NCBI GenBank assembly: GCA_023228995.1
Contig: JALOAD010000010.1
Location: 1-64,000 of the forward strand
Source of the DNA: JALOAD01 sp023228995 [NCBI: Candidatus Muiribacterium halophilum]
GTDB taxonomy: Bacteria > Muiribacteriota > Muiribacteriia > Muiribacteriales
DNA length: 64,000 nt
Direction of reading: 5' to 3'
Shown: piece after piece, positions 52,963 to 61,970 of the stretch
Position numbering within the stretch: position 1 is the stretch's first letter
Layout of the letters: the number at the start of each line of letters is the position of its first letter
Translations under genes and position numbers: made by a program
Notes under the pieces: model-generated
What the model saw: only the letters and a program-made list of their open reading frames with translations
Told to the model about the DNA's origin: nothing
Database searches by the model: none

Positions 52963-53316
52963 ATGCCACTAGGTAAATATTATCCTTTGTTTTTAGAGGA
53001 ATTGTTTATAGTCCATTTATATGGCACAGATGCTGAAGTTAAACAATTTTATGAATTTATGGAACCTGAAAAGCGAAATAAATCAGAAAATATAGTTGTT
53101 TTAGCAACTCTTATAGAAGATATAAAAAGAAGAAATCTCACTAAAATGAATTGGTTTTGCTGTTCAAGATGTGAAAACTTTAAATTATGTCGAATAAATT
53201 GGTATAGAGGTGAGAGTAATCTTGAAAGAAACTGTTGTACATATTGTCAAAATTTTGAAAAATGCTATGAAACATATAAAAAATTAGAAAATAAAACGGA
53301 TAAGTGTAAAAAATAA
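52963..53316 (+). CDS. LYGTD-family protein with duplicated cysteine tail, 117 aa
   Basis: Residues 1-50 match the 55-residue protein at 17599 without gaps at the start: PLFLEELFIVHLYGTD, then IVVLATLIEDIKRR. Residues 62-117 add two tandem copies of a cysteine unit, CCSRCENFKLC and CCTYCQNFEKC (CCxxCxNFxxC), joined by a short Arg/Asn-rich loop, then a Lys-rich end with one more Cys. Metal binding, probably zinc or Fe-S, is likely. No family is recognised. The ATG at 52963 is chosen because GGAG is six bases upstream and the paralogue begins at the same place; two earlier starts are possible. It shares one base with the HIT gene. Confidence 0.8.
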   Translation: MPLGKYYPLFLEELFIVHLYGTDAEVKQFYEFMEPEKRNKSENIVVLATLIEDIKRRNLTKMNWFCCSRCENFKLCRINWYRGESNLERNCCTYCQNFEKCYETYKKLENKTDKCKK

Positions 53317-53822
53317 TGTTTGAAAGATACTTGTTTCCACCTGAAAAAAAAGATTATATAATGAAAAAAAGAAAAGGTCTTCTTGATAAAGAATGTATAT
53401 TATGTAAAATTGCACAAAAAAACAAAGATTTTGATCAACTCGAGATATTAAGAAGTCAATTTAATATAGTTACTGTTAATCTTTTTCCTTATAATCCCGG
53501 GCATATAATGATATTTCCAATACGACACCTAGTGAGTTTTGAAGAAATGACAAAAGAAGAATATTTAGATCTTCAGTTTATGACAAATTTATCATTAAAA
53601 ATATTAAGGAAAATATATAATCCTGGTGGATTTAATATTGGTTATAATATAGGAAAAGCAGGTGGAGCAAGTATTTCACATATTCATCAACATATTGTTC
53701 CAAGATATGAGCATGAACTTGGTTTTGTTGATATTTTTTCAGGTTCAAAAATTATAATAGAAACACCATGGCAGATATACGAAAGACTTGTAGATGAATT
53801 TAAAGAAGAGTTTAAAAAGTAA
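53316..53822 (+). CDS. HIT-family nucleotide hydrolase or phosphorylase
   Basis: A 168-residue histidine-triad protein. The catalytic SHIHQHIVPRY (HxHxHxxP) is intact, along with NLFPYNPGHIMIFPIRHL and the N-terminal cysteine pair region ECILCKIA. Enzymes of this length and layout act on diadenosine polyphosphates (Ap4A phosphorylase-like) or adenylylated substrates. It overlaps the LYGTD-family gene by one base, so that unknown family may act near nucleotide metabolism or stress signalling. Confidence 0.9.
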   Translation: MFERYLFPPEKKDYIMKKRKGLLDKECILCKIAQKNKDFDQLEILRSQFNIVTVNLFPYNPGHIMIFPIRHLVSFEEMTKEEYLDLQFMTNLSLKILRKIYNPGGFNIGYNIGKAGGASISHIHQHIVPRYEHELGFVDIFSGSKIIIETPWQIYERLVDEFKEEFKK

Positions 53823-53855
53823 AATATAATAAAGTTTAATAGATGAGGGGGATTT

Positions 53856-54596
53856 TTGAAAAAATCAATTTTTTTATTATTTATTTTTGCTATGATAAAT
53901 GGAGTTTACAGTTATCAGATTGAATTTAAAAAAAGCTTTTCTGATATTTCAGGAATAAATTCAGGGGTTGTAAATTCATCTAAACTCAATGTTAGAAGTG
54001 GACCATCTACCGTATATCCAAGAATTGAAACGCTTAAAATTGGTGATGTAGTTACATTAAAAAAAACAGTTTCAGATTCATGGCTTGAAATTGTCATGGA
54101 ACCTATTAAAGGTTATATATTTCATGAATTTCTTGATACAGAAGGAAAAAATACTGAAGAAGTACTTATATTTGATTTTGATACAAGTGAGATATATACA
54201 GATTATAATGCTGAAGAAAAAGAAGATTTTGGGGTTGTAAATGCAAATTCTGTAAATGTAAGATTATCATCAGATGAAAAATCTGAAAGATTAGCAATTG
54301 TAAATAAAAAAGTAAGATTAAGAGTGCTTTCTCGCGAAGGTGATTGGTATTATGTTAGTTTTTTATCAAAAAGGACAGGATTTGTTTATGCAAAATATAT
54401 AAGTAAAGAAAGAAAGGGTAAAATAACAAAAAACTTTACACCGGTATTTTCAGGTTCTGATGGTAAAAAAATATTAAAACATGTAGCAGAAAATCTTGAA
54501 ATACTTATATTTGATAAAGTTGGCGAGTTTTTTAAAGTATATATAAAAGATATAGATTTAGTTGGATGGATTCCTGAACAAAGTGTTTTTGAATAA
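53856..54596 (+). CDS. Secreted protein with three SH3b domains
   Basis: The TTG start (behind GAGGGGG) gives a signal peptide ending NGVYS. Bacterial SH3 units follow: KLNVRSGPSTVYPRIETLKIGDVV (about 45-95), SVNVRLSSDEKSERLAIVNKKV (about 130-185) and a weaker third one that ends LVGWIPEQSVF. SH3b domains bind peptidoglycan peptides. At 246 residues there is no catalytic domain, so it is a wall-binding accessory protein in the periplasm or on the surface. Confidence 0.87.
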   Translation: MKKSIFLLFIFAMINGVYSYQIEFKKSFSDISGINSGVVNSSKLNVRSGPSTVYPRIETLKIGDVVTLKKTVSDSWLEIVMEPIKGYIFHEFLDTEGKNTEEVLIFDFDTSEIYTDYNAEEKEDFGVVNANSVNVRLSSDEKSERLAIVNKKVRLRVLSREGDWYYVSFLSKRTGFVYAKYISKERKGKITKNFTPVFSGSDGKKILKHVAENLEILIFDKVGEFFKVYIKDIDLVGWIPEQSVFE

Positions 54597-54630
54597 TAAT
54601 TTTTAAAAGATTTAAGCGAGGATTTTAATT

Positions 54631-55059
54631 TTGAAAATAGATATAATAAGTGTAGGAAAACTAAAAAAAGAATTTAAAGATATATTTGAAATTTATAAAT
54701 CAAGGGTTGATAAAACCTGTATTTTTAACATTATTGAATTAAAAGAAAAAAATATAAATAAAGAAAGTGATGATATAATAAAATTAATTAAAAATGATTT
54801 TTTTAAAATTCTTTTAAGTCCACAAGGGAAATTTATAAAATCAAATGATTTTTTTGGCAATTTACTTTCTATTAATACAAAAATACAATTTATTATTGGT
54901 GGAGCTGAAGGAGTTAATGAAAAATTATTTAAAAATGTTGATGAAGCTATTTCTTTTTCAAATCTTATATTTCCGCATCAGCTTTTTAGAATAATGCTTA
55001 TGGAGCAGATATATAGAGGAATTTGTATAATAAATAATCATCCATATCATAAAGTATAA
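54631..55059 (+). CDS. rlmH: 23S rRNA pseudouridine-1915 N3-methyltransferase RlmH
   Basis: A 142-residue SPOUT methyltransferase. MKIDIISVGKLKKEFKDIFEIYKSR at the start, FIIGGAEGVNE in the SAM pocket and FPHQLFRIMLMEQIYRGICIINNHPYHK at the end are diagnostic of RlmH, which methylates pseudouridine 1915 in helix 69. TTG start behind GCGAGGA. Complete length. It is followed 10 bp later by the second giant TPR gene. Confidence 0.95.
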   Translation: MKIDIISVGKLKKEFKDIFEIYKSRVDKTCIFNIIELKEKNINKESDDIIKLIKNDFFKILLSPQGKFIKSNDFFGNLLSINTKIQFIIGGAEGVNEKLFKNVDEAISFSNLIFPHQLFRIMLMEQIYRGICIINNHPYHKV

Positions 55060-55069
55060 AGGTGAAATA

Positions 55070-58000
55070 ATGTTTTTTAAATTGATAGATAAGATATTTG
55101 GTATAAGATCAGAGTTATTCTTCTTAGATGTTGTTACAGAACATAGATTTAGATTATACGATTATGAAAGATGTATTGAAAATTATAAAAGATTATTAAA
55201 AGAAATTCCTGAACAGAAAGATAAATATAATTTTAAACTAGCAGTATGTTATAGAAATATTGGTAATAACAAAAAAGCTATAAAACATATCGATGCAATT
55301 ATTGAAAAAACTAGAGATATTATATTAGAAAAAGCAAGAGCTTTGCTTGCTGAAAAATCTGAACAATCTTTGAAATATTTTGAAGAGTGTATATCTGATG
55401 AATATCCTGAATCATTAAAAGAAATTGGGTTTGCATATTTAGAATTCTCACAAAATGTAAAAGCTCTTGATTATCTTATTAAATATCATGATATAAAAAG
55501 CAATGATACTGAGACTATTCTTGAGATTTCACAAATATATTATTTTTTAAGAGATTTTGAAAAATCAATTGAATTTCTTCTTATATACGAAAACACTAAA
55601 GGTGCAGATAGACTTGTTTTTCTTAAAAATAAAGCATTAAATGAAGAAGCTCTTGGTAGATTTAAAGAAGCTGAAAAAATTTTTTCAGAAGTGTTAAAAT
55701 TAAATCCTGAAGATTTAATATCATTTGAACATATTGTTATGCTTTATGAAAATGCTGATAAACAAATTGAACTTCTTGAAATTCTTTTAAATAGAGAAAA
55801 AATATATCCACTTGATCTTGATTTGAAAAAAAAGATAGGAAAAATATATCTTGAAATAAATGAATTAAAAAAAGCAAGAGTATATTTTGGTATATTAGTA
55901 GAAAACAATTATTATGACAGGGATTTTATACAGGATTATCTTGAGTTAAGTGTTCAGTATAAAGATTATGAAAAAGCTGAAACCATAGCTTTAAAGCTTA
56001 TTGATTCAGGAAGTTTTAGAAAAGATGAATTAGCATTATTTTTTACAAAATTGTATTTTAAAACAGGAAGAATAAATCTCGCTCAAAAATATGCAGGTTA
56101 TATTGAGCATAAACAATCAGCAGATAAATGGAAAAATACTCTTAAAACATTGAATACAGATAATATATTTACTTTATATTTTCAAAATGATGATAAATAT
56201 AGTTTAAAAACAATGTGTTCAGGAGTTGTTATAGATAAAGTTGATACAGAAGAAATTGAAATTGTTAAAAATTATTTAAAAGATAAAGAACAAAGCATAG
56301 TTATATATGCAAATTACGAGGATATTTTAATTTCTATACATAATAAATTTGATATTGAAGATTTTATAAAACTAATACATTTAAAAAAGACTAAAATGCA
56401 AAATATAGATGATATGCTTGATATAATTAAACAAATTACTTCTTATTTTGAAAAAAGAAACGAAGTTTTCAGAGCTTTTTTAAGTGCAGCTGATGATAAA
56501 ACTGTAAAAATTCTTTTATTTTTTAATAAATTTTTAAATATATCGCTTTCTTCTTTTTCGATGAAGGATTTTCTCTTAAAAGAATGGAAACTTTATGAAA
56601 AAGAAACAAAAATAAATCTCAATATATCAAAAAGTGAAAACTCTGTTTTTAGAGAAAAAAACATTTGGTATAATTATTTAGATTCAAGAGCTTTATTAAG
56701 TTTTTTTGAAAGTCATTCTGAAAGTTATACTGGTAAATCAGTTATTTTTGTTGAAAATATGTCTATTGCTAACAAAAATTTATCTTTTACAAAAGATTAT
56801 GAAGAATTTTCTTTTTATTATGGAAATTATATATGTCTTAATCATTTTGAAAAATATGCAGAAAAAGAACCTGAAAAGACAAAAAAAATAATATTTTGGC
56901 TTCCATATACAGAAACCGGTTCACTTAATGAAATAAATATAAAAGATAGTTCGATTGAAGCAGATGAAAGAAATTGTATGCAGCTTGAATGTCCTTATTA
57001 TGAAAAATGTTTTTTTCAAAGAGTAAGAAAAGATATATTTAATAGAAAATATGTTGTATCGGATTTTTGTAATAAAGATTATTTCAAAGAAAAATTTGAA
57101 AGGGCTTTTTATTTTATAACCCCTAATATTATCGAAGATATTGTTCAAGGAGATATTTATAGTTTTTCAAAAAATACATGTAATATAAATCAACTTGATT
57201 CTTTTTTAGAAAATATACTTGTTAATTCACAGGAATCTTTTAATTTTTACAGAAAGATTAAAGAAAGTATTATCAAAATAATAAGACTTGAGGAAAGAAT
57301 AATAAAAATATTCAAAGATTCAGAAATTTCTTCTTCATTAAGATATTCAATTGTGGACAATTTATTTTCTGATTTTTCTGTATTTTTAAAAAGATATATA
57401 AATTCAATTGATACATTATCAGAAGATCTTTATGATATTGAAAAATTTGTAAATCCTGTGAAAGCTAATATAGTTGAAATAAATTTTCAGAGAAATAGAT
57501 TAAATAATCAAAAAAAATTATTTCATAATATAACAGAAGAAAACTCAGATTATTGGGTAAGTGTTACTGATAAAAGTATTTTTTTAATTTCAAATATATG
57601 GAATAAAGATGTATTTAAATCAAATATTTATGTAAATTGTTATGAAAACATCAGAAAAATATCAACTTTTATATCAGCGCTTTTTGATGTAAATAAAATA
57701 ATTGATATTGAGTGTGAAATGGAAAAAAGAAAAGAATTTAGTGTTAATCCGGTGTTTATTGATAGAATCGGTAAATATTCACCATTTATAATTAATTATC
57801 TTTATTCTGAAATAGAAGAAAAAACAGATAATACCTATATATCAAAACTTCTTTCTGATAATTCAAAAGTTAGAGATAATATAAAAGATCTTTTTAATCA
57901 AAGTGAAATATGTATTAAAGAAGAAGAGTTTTTAAAACTTCTTTTTGCTATGGCTTTTTCAGGAAAAACAACTGTGTTATATACAGATAATGAAATGTTA

Positions 58001-59077
58001 AAACAAAAAGTTTTTGAATGTGGTATTTCTTGTGTTGAAATTTATAAAACAGATACAGATATGGAAAAAAAATTAAAAGAAAACCTTATAAAGAACAAAA
58101 TATACAATATTGTTATAGTTAATGAAATAGAAGATATTAATGATGAAACAGCTTATGTATTTACAGATAAACAAAATATTAATATAAATGAAATATTTAT
58201 AATATATTTACATAATGAAGTAAAAAAACAACAAAAAAAGATTAATTTCAATATTAGTAATTTTATTTTAAAAAAATATAAAAAAGATTTGTATGTGTCG
58301 GAAGATCAGATGAAAAATATATTTTTTGAAGATTCAGAAATCGTTATAGATTATTTAAAAGAAAAAAATTTAATAAAAAAGAAAGTTTCAAAAAAACCAG
58401 AATTAAATACAACTGGAATGCAGCAGAATATAAAAGATGTTATTTTTAGAAATTATATAGGAATACTAAATAAAAACTCTTTTAAACCTATTTATTCAAT
58501 AAATAATTCCGATATATTTGAAATGCTATATTTTATAAATAAAAATGGATTTCCTGTTAGTCAGGAATATTTATTTATGTTAAAAAAAGAAATTTCATCA
58601 TCTACCGATACAATATATAGAAATCTTTTAAATGTAGTAGAAGGATTAGAATTTTTTAATTCATTTGATGAAATAAGAGTATTTGGAAAAAAAGATTTTC
58701 CACTTGATACATTTAATCTTGAAGATAATTTTTTCTTTTGGTTATTTTATCTTAAAAGGTATGGTTTTTTAAGAATTGATTTTAAAGATAATAATATATC
58801 AGTTCAATTTGTTAAAAAGATTGAAATGGTAATAAAATTTGTAAAAAAAGAATTTGAGAATTTTTCTTATGTTCTTAAAATACTTAATGGAGCTTATGGT
58901 GTCGATATAAATACAAGTACTGATGTAAATATTTTTAAGTTATATGCCGAATTTGAAGATATAGGAATAGAATCTTTATCAATAATGTTAAATGCTTTAA
59001 ATTTTATGGATATAATTGAATCTGAACCTTTGAGAAATTATTTTGAGCGGATTTATCAAATAAAAACAGATTTATGA
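55070..59077 (+). CDS. TPR protein fused to a degenerate DinG-like Fe-S helicase region
   Basis: A 1335-residue protein. Residues 1-350 are TPRs (LGRFKEAEKIFSEVLKLNPED). Residues about 360-480 weakly resemble a DnaQ exonuclease. Residues about 540-900 track DinG/XPD helicases: FYYGNYICLNHFEKYAE for the NYLC segment, IIFWLPYTETGSLNEI for the TETGDLSEL segment, and four cysteines C589, C636, C641, C647. The C-x4-C-x5-C spacing is that of DinG (NCMQLECPYYEKC). The Walker A lysine loop and DEAH box are not found. GKTTVLYTDNEMLKQKV near 960 matches the LVLFTSYEML strand of helicase domain 2. It is probably an Fe-S protein without ATPase activity, perhaps nucleic-acid binding. By-eye alignment only. 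Confidence 0.7.
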   Translation: MFFKLIDKIFGIRSELFFLDVVTEHRFRLYDYERCIENYKRLLKEIPEQKDKYNFKLAVCYRNIGNNKKAIKHIDAIIEKTRDIILEKARALLAEKSEQSLKYFEECISDEYPESLKEIGFAYLEFSQNVKALDYLIKYHDIKSNDTETILEISQIYYFLRDFEKSIEFLLIYENTKGADRLVFLKNKALNEEALGRFKEAEKIFSEVLKLNPEDLISFEHIVMLYENADKQIELLEILLNREKIYPLDLDLKKKIGKIYLEINELKKARVYFGILVENNYYDRDFIQDYLELSVQYKDYEKAETIALKLIDSGSFRKDELALFFTKLYFKTGRINLAQKYAGYIEHKQSADKWKNTLKTLNTDNIFTLYFQNDDKYSLKTMCSGVVIDKVDTEEIEIVKNYLKDKEQSIVIYANYEDILISIHNKFDIEDFIKLIHLKKTKMQNIDDMLDIIKQITSYFEKRNEVFRAFLSAADDKTVKILLFFNKFLNISLSSFSMKDFLLKEWKLYEKETKINLNISKSENSVFREKNIWYNYLDSRALLSFFESHSESYTGKSVIFVENMSIANKNLSFTKDYEEFSFYYGNYICLNHFEKYAEKEPEKTKKIIFWLPYTETGSLNEINIKDSSIEADERNCMQLECPYYEKCFFQRVRKDIFNRKYVVSDFCNKDYFKEKFERAFYFITPNIIEDIVQGDIYSFSKNTCNINQLDSFLENILVNSQESFNFYRKIKESIIKIIRLEERIIKIFKDSEISSSLRYSIVDNLFSDFSVFLKRYINSIDTLSEDLYDIEKFVNPVKANIVEINFQRNRLNNQKKLFHNITEENSDYWVSVTDKSIFLISNIWNKDVFKSNIYVNCYENIRKISTFISALFDVNKIIDIECEMEKRKEFSVNPVFIDRIGKYSPFIINYLYSEIEEKTDNTYISKLLSDNSKVRDNIKDLFNQSEICIKEEEFLKLLFAMAFSGKTTVLYTDNEMLKQKVFECGISCVEIYKTDTDMEKKLKENLIKNKIYNIVIVNEIEDINDETAYVFTDKQNININEIFIIYLHNEVKKQQKKINFNISNFILKKYKKDLYVSEDQMKNIFFEDSEIVIDYLKEKNLIKKKVSKKPELNTTGMQQNIKDVIFRNYIGILNKNSFKPIYSINNSDIFEMLYFINKNGFPVSQEYLFMLKKEISSSTDTIYRNLLNVVEGLEFFNSFDEIRVFGKKDFPLDTFNLEDNFFFWLFYLKRYGFLRIDFKDNNISVQFVKKIEMVIKFVKKEFENFSYVLKILNGAYGVDINTSTDVNIFKLYAEFEDIGIESLSIMLNALNFMDIIESEPLRNYFERIYQIKTDL

Positions 59078-59087
59078 GGATTGTTAT

Positions 59088-60782
59088 ATGAAAAAAACTC
59101 TTTTAACTGTCATGATTTTTATGATATTAGCTATATTTAGTTTTTCATTAGATTTAAAAATGGAAAAACTTAAAACAGAAAGATATCCACTTATAAATCC
59201 AGTTGTAAATGTAAGTGAAGATGGAATATCACTTAAAGATGTACAAGCAGAAGATTTAGAAGTGTGGGTAAAAACACAAGTACCTTTTTCAATGGAAAAT
59301 ATGCAACTTCCTCTTTCAATAATAATGATACTCGATAAATCAGGTTCAATGGAACAGGATATAAAAAGATTAAAAGCAGCATCAGGAAGGTTTCTTGAAA
59401 TATTAAAACCAGTTGATGAAATAGCTTTAGTTGCTTTTGATAGAAAAACCTATTTTTTACAGGATTTTACAACTAATAGAGAACTTATAAAAAAAAGTTA
59501 TGAAAATATAAATGCAAAAGGTGCAACAAGATTATATGATACAATAGTAGATTCAATAAATAAATACGCAAAACCTGGAGCTTATACAACTGTTGTATTA
59601 TTTACAGATGGTAAGGATGAAGCTTATGAAGGTTCACTTCCAATATCAAAAAATGTTCCTGAAGATATAATTAGTTTATGTGAAAAAAATGAAATACCTT
59701 TACATATTATAGGTTTTGGAGATAGAATAAATAAAGATGTATTAAAATTATTAGCAGATAAAACACATGGCAATTTTTATCATGCTCCAAAATCCAAAGA
59801 ATTTGCTAGAATTTATGAAAACATCGCAAGAAGTTTTAATGGACTTGTAAATATAACTTATACAACACCATTTAAAGATTGGTATGCAGGTAAGAGATTT
59901 GTTGAAGTTAAAGTTAATAAAGACAATAAGCAAGCTAATGACGAAAAACATTATATAAGAAGTGAAAGTCAGCATATTGTAAGTAATGTAGCCGATAATA
60001 AAGATGTATTATCTCTTCTTGAAAAAGTTCCAAGAGTTACAATTGTAGCATCAGATAGACAAAATAGACTGATTGATGGAAGTTTTAAAATACTTGTAAA
60101 TGGTAAAGTGGTTGATAATGGAAGTATTGAAAAAGGTACAGCAGTATTTAATCTAAAAAATTACTTTTTTGATGAAAATTTCAGGAGAATTCCTGAAAAT
60201 TATGAAAAACTTCATAAAAAAACAGTTCTTTTTACACCTGATCTAAAAATGAGGGTGTTTACAACAGAAGCTGATAATCAATTTGTTCCAATGAAAATTG
60301 AACTAATAAGTTTTGATAATAAAAAAGAATATAGTTTTACTACTACATTTGATGGTATTGGTAATGAATTAGTAACTCAAGATATTGTTGAAGGAGTATA
60401 CAACCTTAGGGTTTTTAATAATTCAAATATTATCCATAAAGATATTATAAAAATAAACAAAGATTATCGTTTGACCAAAGATTATAGATTTGGTAGAATT
60501 ACTTTGAAATCAGATGGAAGTCTTTTTGGAGACAGAGAAAACACTTCATTGAGCATTAGTATTTTAAACGAACATACAGGTGAATTTGTTTATAAAAATG
60601 AAAAACTTTATAAGGTAACTGGTGGTAAAAGCTATTTATTTCTACCTCCGGGAAGATATGCTGTGAGTTTAGAAAACTCAAAAAAAGAAGATCAATATTT
60701 AAAAGGTAGTCTTGAATTTGAAGCAGTTATATTAGGTGGGGAAAATATAAGAACTAATATAAAAAGAGAAGATATAAATTAA
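59088..60782 (+). CDS. Secreted von Willebrand factor A domain protein
   Basis: A signal peptide (1-20) precedes a short beta region, then a VWA domain at about 75-260 with an intact metal-ion-dependent adhesion site: ILDKSGSM (Asp83), GATRLYDTIVDSI and FTDGKDEAY. The remaining 300 residues are beta-rich and unassigned; one part, GVYNLRVFNNSNIIHKDIIKINKDY, looks like a carboxypeptidase-regulatory-like fold. It probably binds proteins outside the cytoplasm. It begins 10 bp after the giant TPR gene, so the two may be one transcript. Confidence 0.88.
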   Translation: MKKTLLTVMIFMILAIFSFSLDLKMEKLKTERYPLINPVVNVSEDGISLKDVQAEDLEVWVKTQVPFSMENMQLPLSIIMILDKSGSMEQDIKRLKAASGRFLEILKPVDEIALVAFDRKTYFLQDFTTNRELIKKSYENINAKGATRLYDTIVDSINKYAKPGAYTTVVLFTDGKDEAYEGSLPISKNVPEDIISLCEKNEIPLHIIGFGDRINKDVLKLLADKTHGNFYHAPKSKEFARIYENIARSFNGLVNITYTTPFKDWYAGKRFVEVKVNKDNKQANDEKHYIRSESQHIVSNVADNKDVLSLLEKVPRVTIVASDRQNRLIDGSFKILVNGKVVDNGSIEKGTAVFNLKNYFFDENFRRIPENYEKLHKKTVLFTPDLKMRVFTTEADNQFVPMKIELISFDNKKEYSFTTTFDGIGNELVTQDIVEGVYNLRVFNNSNIIHKDIIKINKDYRLTKDYRFGRITLKSDGSLFGDRENTSLSISILNEHTGEFVYKNEKLYKVTGGKSYLFLPPGRYAVSLENSKKEDQYLKGSLEFEAVILGGENIRTNIKREDIN

Positions 60783-60794
60783 GAACAGTTAAAC

Positions 60795-60816
60795 GTGAGA
60801 TAGTGAAATAGTGAAT
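60795..60816. repeat. Short relic of the 8-bp satellite
   Basis: GTGAGATA, GTGAAATA and GTGAAT run in the same 8-bp period as the array at 144-383. A lone CGTGAAATGGG follows at 60841-60851. Confidence 0.6.
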
Positions 60817-60818
60817 CA

Positions 60819-60840
60819 AAATGTTCAGTGAACATTTTTT
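60819..60840 (+). terminator. Rho-independent terminator
   Basis: AAATGTTC-AGT-GAACATTT makes an 8-bp stem at 60819-60837 followed by TTT. It ends the transcript of the VWA gene. Confidence 0.75.
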
Positions 60841-60934
60841 CGTGAAATGGGAAAAGCTTAAAATCCATTCATTGTTTGGTAATTAGCATAAAAAATAAAA
60901 ATTTAAATATTAAATGAGTTTTGGAGGAAAGGAA

Positions 60935-61885
60935 ATGAGATTAACAAAAAAGGGATTTTCTCTTGTCGAACTTATGATTGTTGTTGCAATTATAGGTATA
61001 TTGGTTGCAGCATTGCTTCCACAATTGCAAGGAATGATATTAAATGCTAGGGTATCAAATGCAAAGCAGAGTTTAAAAGCTTTGTCTGATGCAATTGTCA
61101 GATTTAATGCAGTTGAACCAAGAGAATGTGAAAAACTTCAATGGCTTGTACCAAATTATATGCAGGAAATTAAAAGAGATCCTTGGGGTTCAATGTATTC
61201 ACTTTCTCCCGAAGATGGAGTTATAATTTCTTTTGGACCTGATAAAAAACCTGGAGATTTAACAAATCCTAATTCTATTGAAAGAAGAGATAATATTGAA
61301 TTTTATTATAAAGCAAAACTTGGTATTTCACAGGCAAAAGTATCTTTAGATATTGACGGTAATGGTAAACTTAATAATGGTGATAGAATAACAATATTTT
61401 TTACAAGAGTAGCTGAAACTACAAGCGGATATGAAACTGCTGATTTTATTTTTTGTAACATTTTTGAAGAAGACTCTACCAATGAACGTTGGTTATATGA
61501 TAATGCACCAACTGGTGCTGGTGCAACACCTCCACTTATGTTTAATGATTTTAGTTATGTAACTAATCTCACTGTTCCAAATGGTGCATTTAATCATACA
61601 TCGGCATTTACTACACAAGGTTCATTTGGTTTTTTCCCTTTAGATAGTTCAGGCGTGGCAGGTTTAGGAAATGGATATACTTTATTGGGCGGTGCTAATA
61701 TAAATCAAGACGATACTTATGTTACCTTTGAGATTTCAGCTGATCCAAACTGGGAATTAGATGCTGAACTTTTTGTAAGGTTTTCTCCTGGTTCTACAGC
61801 TCCTCAAGTAGGTAAATATAAAGATTCTAGGGGTAATACAGCTATTCAAAATGGTTATAATGTTAAAGTAGAAACTTATTTTTAA
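60935..61885 (+). CDS. Large type IV pilin-like/GspG-like protein
   Basis: A 316-residue prepilin: leader MRLTKKG, cleavage site G-FSLVE, helix LMIVVAIIGILVAALLPQL, then AKQSLKALSDAIVRFNAVEP and the GspG-like RDPWGSMYSLSPEDG. A further 200 residues form a large beta-rich C-terminal domain with an EF-hand-like LDIDGNGKLNNGD calcium loop. The ATG at 60935 follows TTGGAGGAAAGGA; an ATG 21 bases earlier would not leave a ribosome site. It is monocistronic, with a terminator directly after, as for a highly expressed major pilin. Confidence 0.88.
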   Translation: MRLTKKGFSLVELMIVVAIIGILVAALLPQLQGMILNARVSNAKQSLKALSDAIVRFNAVEPRECEKLQWLVPNYMQEIKRDPWGSMYSLSPEDGVIISFGPDKKPGDLTNPNSIERRDNIEFYYKAKLGISQAKVSLDIDGNGKLNNGDRITIFFTRVAETTSGYETADFIFCNIFEEDSTNERWLYDNAPTGAGATPPLMFNDFSYVTNLTVPNGAFNHTSAFTTQGSFGFFPLDSSGVAGLGNGYTLLGGANINQDDTYVTFEISADPNWELDAELFVRFSPGSTAPQVGKYKDSRGNTAIQNGYNVKVETYF

Positions 61886-61901
61886 TAGAAATTATAAAAA
61901 A

Positions 61902-61930
61902 AGCTGCCTTTATGGCAGCTTTTTTTTTTT
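61902..61930 (+). terminator. Strong Rho-independent terminator after the pilin gene
   Basis: AGCTGCC (61902-61908) and GGCAGCT (61914-61920) form a 7-bp stem followed by ten T residues. Confidence 0.92.
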
Positions 61931-61934
61931 AGAT

Positions 61935-61964
61935 TTGACCCTTAAGCTATGTTTTATGTATAAT
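61935..61964 (+). promoter_or_regulatory. Sigma-70-type promoter with predicted leaderless transcript
   Basis: TTGACC at 61935-61940, 18-bp spacer and perfect TATAAT at 61959-61964. The ATG of the following gene starts at 61971, six bases after the -10, which is where transcription would normally begin. Confidence 0.8.
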
Positions 61965-61970
61965 CGTTTG

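Noticed and set aside
56706-56891. Short open frame inside the 1335-residue gene
   Set aside because: Out-of-frame shadow with a Leu/Ile/Lys-rich product; it covers the cysteine and NYIC region of the real protein.
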